A stretch of DNA of 62,496 bases, from positions 1 through 62,496 of the forward strand of contig CANRTU010000022.1 of NCBI GenBank assembly GCA_947642745.1, read 5' to 3'. Under the pieces are notes generated by a model. The model worked only from the letters and a program-made list of their open reading frames with translations, made no database searches and was not told the DNA's origin. Of the stretch, positions 57,326 through 62,496 are shown one piece after another. Within the stretch, counting starts at the first letter, position 1; every line of letters starts with the position of its first letter. Both the position numbers and the translations under genes were made by a program. The stretch is from an uncultured Eubacterium sp. (GTDB lineage Bacteria > Bacillota > Clostridia > Lachnospirales > Lachnospiraceae).

Positions 57326-57451
57326 ACTCTATAGGAAAGAGCGTCCTATAGAGTAAAACCCTCCGGGAGGATCACACTGCGGCGGAGAGGAAAATGCTGC
57401 CAGTGCAGCCCGCCGCAGGCGTAGTATCCGGCAAAGCCGGATACTTTTTTA
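57321..57451. repeat. Dispersed structured repeat, family A, copy 3 (fullest)
   Basis: A TTTACTCTATAGG/CCTATAGAGTAAA hairpin (about 57324-57356), then ACCCTCCGGGAGGATC, a GCGGCGG (57379) / CCGCCGC (57411) hairpin, and GTATCCGGCAAAGCCGGATAC (57425 on) followed by TTTTTT, a terminator-like end. Matches copy 1 nearly base for base where they overlap. Confidence 0.9.
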
Positions 57452-57560
57452 TGATATAGGAAATTCCTCCGGATTTCCTATATCACAAAAAGCCCTCCGG
57501 GCGGGATCGCACTGCGGCGGAGAGGAAGTTGCTGTCAGCGTCGACCCGCCGCAGGCGGCG
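57452..57560. repeat. Family A repeat, copy 4 with a different first hairpin
   Basis: Directly abuts copy 3. The first hairpin is TGATATAGGAAAT (57452-57464) with ATTTCCTATATCA (57473-57485), a different sequence from copy 3 yet still perfectly paired. The downstream block AAAAGCCCTCCGGGCGGGATCGC, GCGGCGGAGAGGAA and CCGCCGCAGGCG matches copy 3. Confidence 0.85.
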
Positions 57561-57709
57561 TATCCTGTTCTATCTTTCACGACAGGAACTGCGTTCTGTA
57601 AAAGCAAATAATTTTACGGGCAGGATCGCTGGGTATTCTATACGCCGTTCTGGAGGCTGCCCGGTAGTTTACTTTAAGATTTGTGTATTATAAATGGGAG
57701 GTATTTAAC

Positions 57710-58594
57710 ATGGCTGTTTTTAAAGGTGCAGGTGTTGCCATCGTCACACCTATGAAGGAAAATCTGGACGTAAATTATGATAAGCTGGAGGAACTGGTCA
57801 ATGAACAGATTGCGGGCGGTACGGACGCCATCGTAATCGTGGGAACTACCGGAGAATCTTCCACCATGACAGAAGCGGAGCATATCGAAGTTATCCGTGC
57901 CTGTGTGGAATTTACAAAACACAGGGTACCGGTAATTGCCGGTACCGGTTCTAACTGTACACGGACAGCGGTATATCTGTCACAGGAAGCCCAGCGGGTG
58001 GGTGCGGACGCACTGCTGGTTGTGACCCCGTATTACAATAAGGCAACCCAGAACGGGCTGATCAGTCATTTTACCCAGATTGCCCAGTCGGTAAAAACAC
58101 CGGTCATTATGTACAATATACCGGGCAGAACCGGATGCAACATGCAGCCTGAGACGGTGGCCCATCTGTTCAATCATGTGGAAAATATCGTGGGATTAAA
58201 GGAAGCTACCGGAAATATGGCGCAGGCTTATAAGACGCTGGACTTAACAGACGGTAAACTGGAAATGTATTCCGGCGAGGACGGCCTGATACTGCCGATG
58301 CTGGCGATTGGCGCCCTGGGGGTAATTTCAGTCTGGTCCAATATCGCCCCCGCCGATGTACACAGTCTGTGCCAGAGCTTTTTTGACGGAGATATTGAAA
58401 CGGCACGCAGTATTCAGAGAAAGGGACTTCCGCTGATTGATGCGCTGTTTTCGGAAGTAAACCCGATTCCGGTGAAGAAAGCGCTGAATCTGATGGGAAA
58501 AGATGCAGGTTCCCTGCGGTCGCCGTTAACTGAAATGGAGGAGGCATCCGCACAGAAACTGGCGGCGGCCATGAAGGCTTACGGCCTGCTGTAA
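57710..58594 (+). CDS. dapA: 4-hydroxy-tetrahydrodipicolinate synthase
   Basis: Condenses pyruvate and aspartate semialdehyde, the branch point to lysine, peptidoglycan and dipicolinate. The 294-residue TIM barrel has GAGVAIVTPM, IVGTTGESSTM, PYYNKATQNGL, the catalytic tyrosine in MYNIPGRTGCN and Schiff-base lysine in VGLKEATGN. The start at 57710 follows GGGAGG and matches the family. It is controlled by a lysine riboswitch far upstream; dapB follows 118 bases later. Confidence 0.97.
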   Translation: MAVFKGAGVAIVTPMKENLDVNYDKLEELVNEQIAGGTDAIVIVGTTGESSTMTEAEHIEVIRACVEFTKHRVPVIAGTGSNCTRTAVYLSQEAQRVGADALLVVTPYYNKATQNGLISHFTQIAQSVKTPVIMYNIPGRTGCNMQPETVAHLFNHVENIVGLKEATGNMAQAYKTLDLTDGKLEMYSGEDGLILPMLAIGALGVISVWSNIAPADVHSLCQSFFDGDIETARSIQRKGLPLIDALFSEVNPIPVKKALNLMGKDAGSLRSPLTEMEEASAQKLAAAMKAYGLL

Positions 58595-58712
58595 GATGTA
58601 AAAGCAGGGCGGATGTTATATTGATTTTATGAAAACAGGGATTCTGGAATTATGTATTGCCGCCAGAATCCCTGCAACTGGTTTTACACATAAGATGGAG
58701 GTAAAAAAGAAC

Positions 58713-59474
58713 ATGACAAAAGTAATCATACATGGCTGTAATGGTAAAATGGGACAGGTTATTACGGGAATCTGCAAAGAGGATCCTGATATTGAAATTG
58801 TGGCAGGTATTGATCCTTATGACGACATTGTGAATACGTATCCGGTTTACGGGGATTTTTATTCCTGTGGGGCTGTAGCGGATGTGGTGATTGATTTTTC
58901 CACTGCCGGGGCGGTGGACGGCGTCCTGGAATATTGTGGGAAAAACCGGATACCTCTTGTTTTGTGTACAACCGGTCTGTCAGAACAACAGGAAGACCGG
59001 GTGCGGGATATTGCACAAAAAACTGCGGTACTGAAATCAGCCAATATGTCCCTTGGAATTAATACGCTGCTGGAACTTTTGCAAAAAGCGGCCAGGGTGC
59101 TGGCGCCGGCGGGATTTGATATCGAAATTGTGGAGAAGCATCATAACCAGAAACTGGACGCTCCAAGCGGCACGGCCCTTGCGCTGGCGGACTGTATGAA
59201 TGAAGTACTGGATGAAACATACGCATATCAGTATGACCGCAGCCGGCAGCGGAAAAAGCGTGATAAAAATGAGATTGGCATTTCTGCGGTGCGGGGCGGC
59301 AATATCGCAGGCGAGCATGAGGTGATTTTTGCCGGAACGGACGAGGTGATTACTTTTAAACATACCGCAAACTCAAAAAGCATATTCGCCAGGGGCGCAG
59401 TGGAAGCGGCGAAGTTTTTAAACGGCCGGTCTGCCGGTCTGTATGATATGGCGGATGTGATTAAGGGGAAATAA
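58713..59474 (+). CDS. dapB: 4-hydroxy-tetrahydrodipicolinate reductase
   Basis: NAD(P)H-dependent reductase that follows DapA. The 253-residue protein starts TKVIIHGCNGKMGQVI (nucleotide motif), and shows VIDFSTAGAV, LCTTGLSE, SANMSLGIN, EIVEKHHNQKLDAPSGTALAL and AVRGGNIAGEHEVIFAG, including the catalytic His pair. GGAGGT lies 10 bases before the ATG at 58713. It ends the riboswitch-controlled operon, and its product goes to DapL rather than to succinylase enzymes. Confidence 0.97.
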   Translation: MTKVIIHGCNGKMGQVITGICKEDPDIEIVAGIDPYDDIVNTYPVYGDFYSCGAVADVVIDFSTAGAVDGVLEYCGKNRIPLVLCTTGLSEQQEDRVRDIAQKTAVLKSANMSLGINTLLELLQKAARVLAPAGFDIEIVEKHHNQKLDAPSGTALALADCMNEVLDETYAYQYDRSRQRKKRDKNEIGISAVRGGNIAGEHEVIFAGTDEVITFKHTANSKSIFARGAVEAAKFLNGRSAGLYDMADVIKGK

Positions 59475-59739
59475 CAGGCTGTGAAATCATATAAAGAACT
59501 TATCCTGATTTTTATGGGACGGTCTGCTCTGGGGACACAGTGTCGTATGCCTTCCGGGCGGGCCGGTAAGTCCGGAGCAGCTGTCCGGGAGACAGAGAAG
59601 AGCGGACAGTTCCTGTCAGGTACCGGAGAAATGTCTGATGATGCAGGGTTATCTTTTATTTTTGTATTCCGTCATCCGGAAGATAAGCGTATCTTCCGGA
59701 TGCACTGGAAAAGCATTTGTATGACAGATATTTTTGTGA
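59475..59739 (+). other. dapB 3' region with a 13-bp perfect hairpin
   Basis: After dapB the sequence is open in one frame for 101 codons but shows no family features. It contains a perfect 13-bp stem, CATCCGGAAGATA (59673-59685) with TATCTTCCGGATG (59690-59702) and loop AGCG, without T-run. It is best read as untranslated 3' sequence that may stabilise the mRNA. Confidence 0.5.
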
Positions 59740-59772
59740 AAAATCCGCTGGAAAGAGATGCGGATTTTTTTA
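59740..59772 (+). terminator. Rho-independent terminator of dapA-dapB
   Basis: AAAATCCGC (59740-59748) pairs with GCGGATTTT (59760-59768), loop of 11 bases, followed by further T. A clear intrinsic terminator. Confidence 0.85.
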
Positions 59773-59867
59773 TTCTGCAAAAATAATACCGCATGTTTCC
59801 GGCAAACGGATTTCTTCTATTATAATATATGATTGTAATATATGATTATAATATATCATAGAATGAT

Positions 59868-60878
59868 TTATAATAATGGAATACCGTGGCTGGCGCAGGC
59901 GGCTATGGTATCCGGCCTCCAGATGGAGCACTGTACTTCCCCGATATGGGCTTTGCGCAGAAAGAACATACAGATGCGGGATTGTCCGATACCGCCGCCG
60001 ATCGTATAAGGCAGCGTTTTTTCCAGGACAGCTTTCTGGAACGGCAGCTTTGCACGTTCCGGACAGCCTGCTTTTTCCAGCTGTTCCAGCAGGGCGGCTT
60101 CGTCTACACGTACACCCATGGAGGAGAGCTCCAGCGCAATGTCCAGAACCGGATAGTATACAATAATATCTGCGTTCAGTGTCCAGTCGTCGTAGTCCGG
60201 CGCACGGCCATCGTGTTTTTCACCAGAAGCGAGCAGGCCGCCAATCTGCATCAGGCAGACAGCGCCTTTTTCTTTTGCGATATGGTATTCCCGTTCTTTA
60301 GGCGTACAGTCCGGGTAACGGTCTTCCAGTTCCTGTGTGGTGATAAAACAGATATCATGGGGCAGTATTTCATGAATATAATCATACTGGACGGCCATGT
60401 ATTTTTCAGTTTTGCGGAGTACCCGGTAAACGGTCTTTACGGTGTTTTTCAGATATTCCAGACTCCGTTCTTCTTTTGTGATTATTTTTTCCCAGTCCCA
60501 CTGGTCTACAAAAACAGAGTGAATATTGTCAGTATCTTCATCCCGGCGGATGGCGTTCATATCGGTGTAGAGCCCTTCTCCCGGCGCAAAGCCGTATTTG
60601 TGCAGGGCAAAGCGTTTCCATTTGGCAAGGGAATGGACGACTTCGGCATACTGGCCTTCCTGTTCTCTGATATCAAAAGAAACCGGGCGTTCCACACCAT
60701 TTAAATTGTCATTCAGACCAGATTCCGGTGTGACAAACAAAGGTGCGGAGACACGGGACAGATTCAGGCTGAGTGACAGCAGGTTCTGAAAGAAATCTTT
60801 CACTGTTTTGATGGCGACCTGGGTATCGTGCAGGTTCAGGTCTGGCTGATAGTTTTCTGGGATTATGATTTGTTCCAT
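59868..60878 (-). CDS. asnA: Asparagine synthetase A (aspartate-ammonia ligase)
   Basis: Ammonia-dependent, class II aminoacyl-tRNA-synthetase-like enzyme, about 336 residues. Features: VSAPLFVTPESGLNDNLNG, EVVHSLAKWKRFAL, GEGLYTDMNAIRRDED, SVFVDQWDWEKII, LELSSMGVRVD and LPYTIGGGIGQSRICMFFL. The start at 60878, with AAGGAG upstream, is preferred over an in-frame ATG at 60974. Together with asnB at 15.0-16.8 kb it gives the cell an ammonia-using and a glutamine-using route. Confidence 0.96.
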   Translation of the reverse strand: MEQIIIPENYQPDLNLHDTQVAIKTVKDFFQNLLSLSLNLSRVSAPLFVTPESGLNDNLNGVERPVSFDIREQEGQYAEVVHSLAKWKRFALHKYGFAPGEGLYTDMNAIRRDEDTDNIHSVFVDQWDWEKIITKEERSLEYLKNTVKTVYRVLRKTEKYMAVQYDYIHEILPHDICFITTQELEDRYPDCTPKEREYHIAKEKGAVCLMQIGGLLASGEKHDGRAPDYDDWTLNADIIVYYPVLDIALELSSMGVRVDEAALLEQLEKAGCPERAKLPFQKAVLEKTLPYTIGGGIGQSRICMFFLRKAHIGEVQCSIWRPDTIAACASHGIPLL

Positions 60879-61654
60879 ATTGATACAGCTCCTTGCTATG
60901 AAATTATGTTTACCGGGCGCAATAAAATCCTTTTTGTCCCGGAAGTGTCTGTGAAATCCTGCCGCAATGCGCATCGTTAATGTTGCGGAGCTTTGCCGGA
61001 CAGGGCCGGTCTGTCCGCTGTATTAAAGGATAACTTCTCCATAGGATGCCTTTCAGGGTAACTCTCACAGAAAGCATGTTTCAAACACATGCTGGTATGT
61101 GTCTGGAAAATTATTCCCGGTATCTGCGCTTTCTGTCTGGTACTATTGAAAGGTATACTGTATCCGGGGGTCATGAGATTCCCGGGAAGCGTGATATGGA
61201 GAATTTTTTCCGGATTTAGCCGGCATGGCAGTGTATCGTGCTTCTCTTGGCATAAGTTCCGGATCTGGAATTAATTTTCCATGCGATGCCCCTGAAAGGG
61301 TGCAAACCGGGAAGCATATCAGGCTTTTTCGTATATTTTACGGAAAGCTTTTTAAGATGCCTCTGCGGCACCTGTTGGATATGAGGTTTCATGACCTTCA
61401 GTGGATTACGGGAAGCATATTCAGTGATGCTTTGGGGCAGCGGTCAGGGCTGTTCACTTTATCCTGACAGAGTGCCAGGTTCCGGGAATCATTTTAGCAG
61501 ATTTTGAGGAAAGCCGCAACCGTCAATTGTTCAGACACAGGACAAACGCATGAGGAAAAAACTGTGAATGGACGGTTACCAGAATGTAAAAGTGATCAGA
61601 ACAGGTAACCTTCCATAAGGAAGTTAAAACTAAAAGACTTTGTAATCAGCCAGA
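60879..61654. repeat. Intergenic region with diverged family B repeats
   Basis: About 61044-61133 aligns with the family B element of the window start: GATGCCTTTCAGGGTAACTC, CAGAAAGCATGTTTCAAACACATG and GTGTCTGGAAAATTATTCCC, then TCTGCGCTTTCTGTCTGG. A further CCCCTGAAAGGGTGCAAACC box sits at about 61290. The rest shows no gene. Confidence 0.6.
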
Positions 61655-61700
61655 ATGAATGAATTGCAGGTAAATTTAATTCATACTGAGGAATTACAAA

Positions 61701-62108
61701 ATGAACGAATCATTATTAAAACAGTCAGGCGGTACATATTACGAAGAAATTGGATATTTTATTCCGGATTTACGATTGCCCGCCGAAGAAGAACAGCCGC
61801 CAGGCACATGGGGACAGGGGCATCCGGATCATTTGAAGCAATATCGCAAAGTTACATACACCAATCTCTGCAATGAGCTTCTTTCAGAATATGGAAAAGG
61901 AACAGCGGGAGTTGTCAGAATGAAGCAGCAAAAGTGGCTATTGTGTCCTGTATGTGGAAACAGGACGAGATTGAAATTGTGTGAAGATACGGTACGTGGG
62001 AAATTTCCTTTATTTTGCCCAAAATGCAGGCAGGAAACTCTTAGAAATGTCCGACAAATGAATATGTGTGTTATCAGAGAGCCAGACGCAGAGCCGGTGA
62101 ACTTGTGA
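61701..62108 (+). CDS. Chimeric TnpV N-terminus fused to cysteine-rich KTR protein
   Basis: A 135-residue chimera of two transposon-associated proteins. Residues 1-58 match the N-terminus of TnpV (GGTYYEEIGYFIPDLRLP, EEEQPPGTWGQGHPDHLKQY, RKVTYTNL). Residues 74-135 match cysteine-rich KTR proteins (QQKWLLCPVCGNRTRLKLCE, FPLFCPKCRQETL), with two CxxC zinc-knuckle-like pairs. An ATG at 61920, overlapping a stop in another frame as ATGA, is probably the original KTR start. Both families occur in clostridial conjugative transposons. Likely a deletion scar; function doubtful. Confidence 0.75.
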   Translation: MNESLLKQSGGTYYEEIGYFIPDLRLPAEEEQPPGTWGQGHPDHLKQYRKVTYTNLCNELLSEYGKGTAGVVRMKQQKWLLCPVCGNRTRLKLCEDTVRGKFPLFCPKCRQETLRNVRQMNMCVIREPDAEPVNL

Positions 62109-62140
62109 AATAAAACCACAGTTTGCCGGCTCTGTTTCTG
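62089..62140 (+). terminator. Possible hairpin terminator after the chimera
   Basis: CAGAGCCGG (62089-62097) and CCGGCTCTG (62126-62134) form a 9-bp stem over a long loop, followed by TTTCTG. The stem overlaps the end of the coding region. Confidence 0.4.
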
Positions 62141-62337
62141 CTTACGCATACAGTCAGGATGTTTCATTTTAGTGCTTTATCTTACAATATATAGAAAGTC
62201 TGCGATATACCGGATACAGATCAGACATTTACCGGAATAAAATAAATAACAGCAACTGCTAATTGCTTTTTGGCGCTTTTCAGGCTCTTTATTTTTCTAT
62301 AAGGTCATTTTATAATAGAAAAAAGGAGGGAATTTTT

Positions 62338-62496
62338 ATGGATACAACTATCATTTCAAAATATTTGCATTTACTGATATGGCGGTATCAAATGCTAATG
62401 AAGCAATTAACGCATGGCGGGATTTGAAGCGGAAAGAAGCGAGAGAAATATCCCTTGACTATCTGATGTCAGAACGATATTTTGAACCGTCTGCTA
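62338..62496 (+). pseudogene. Partial gene at window edge, apparent frameshift
   Basis: AAAAGGAGGG precedes an ATG at 62338 with near-ideal spacing, but that frame stops after 29 codons. A second frame, open to the window end, continues as FTDMAVSNANEAINAWRDLKRKEAR. Adding one T to the TATTTG at about 62362 joins the frames (MDTTIISKYFAFTDMAVSN). Either a real frameshift in a decaying mobile-element gene, or a sequencing error. The family is not recognised. Confidence 0.5.

Noticed and set aside
59481..59786. A 101-codon open frame after dapB
   Set aside because: It runs through a perfect 13-bp hairpin and the intrinsic terminator, and has no ribosome binding site or recognisable family.
60879..61100. 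T-box leader upstream of asnA
   Set aside because: The T-box core (AGGGTGGNACCGCG) is absent on the minus strand.

Overview
The window looks like chromosome of a spore-forming, anaerobic Clostridia, most likely a Lachnospiraceae (Blautia-like) species. Evidence: sporulation genes (dipicolinate synthase dpaA/dpaB, spoIVA, spoVAD, spoVAE), the DUF512 radical-SAM - der - plsY - gpsA order, the glnA-ANTAR pair, lysine synthesis with LL-diaminopimelate aminotransferase, AAAGGAG-type ribosome binding sites and medium GC. I saw no rRNA, tRNA, CRISPR array or intact insertion sequence.

Layout. 0.5-3.9 kb: maf, a small protein, a PpiC-type lipoprotein, an AlkD-like protein and a hypothetical, closed by a bidirectional terminator. 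4-6.5 kb (minus): an FMN-binding lipoprotein and a chemoreceptor. 6.9-9.8 kb: general PTS genes ptsH and ptsI flanking a HAD phosphatase. 9.9-14.8 kb: AEC transporter, thiD, pyk and dpaAB. 15-16.8 kb (minus): asnB. 17-19.1 kb: a DtxR-type regulator, a degraded stretch with a serine-recombinase tail, and a TetR regulator. 19.5-23.1 kb: spoIVA and a second chemoreceptor (minus). 24-28.5 kb: DUF512-der-plsY-gpsA. 28.8-33.1 kb: folate operon folC-folE-folP-folBK. 33-36.3 kb: CPBP protease, spoVAD-spoVAE and a repeat-rich lipoprotein. 36.5-39.1 kb (minus): a Big_2 surface protein and guaB. 39.9-45.1 kb: a eukaryotic-type HisA, glnA, an ANTAR regulator, dapF and dapL. 45.2-47.4 kb: an AT-richer patch with an ECF sigma factor and its probable anti-sigma partner. 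48.4-53.1 kb: a zinc dehydrogenase and GDP-L-fucose synthesis (gmd, fcl, manC). 53-62 kb: bipA, an SSB-like protein, a cobalamin adenosyltransferase, dapA-dapB behind a lysine riboswitch, asnA, and a transposon scrap.

How it fits together. DapA makes the hydroxy-tetrahydrodipicolinate used both by DapB/DapL/DapF (diaminopimelate, lysine, peptidoglycan) and by DpaAB (dipicolinate of the spore core); SpoVA proteins move dipicolinate, and SpoIVA anchors the spore coat. Good candidate sporulation-sigma promoters precede spoIVA and dpaA.

The most unusual material is non-coding: three families of dispersed intergenic repeats with strong dyad symmetry, one of which has landed in the leader between the lysine-riboswitch terminator and dapA; a nested palindromic element at 23.7-23.9 kb; a multi-helix RNA candidate ahead of the zinc dehydrogenase; and an in-frame tandem repeat before dapF. 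Among proteins, the eukaryotic-type HisA, an HPr with Lys at position 46, a receiver domain without its phospho-acceptor and a TnpV/KTR chimera stand out.
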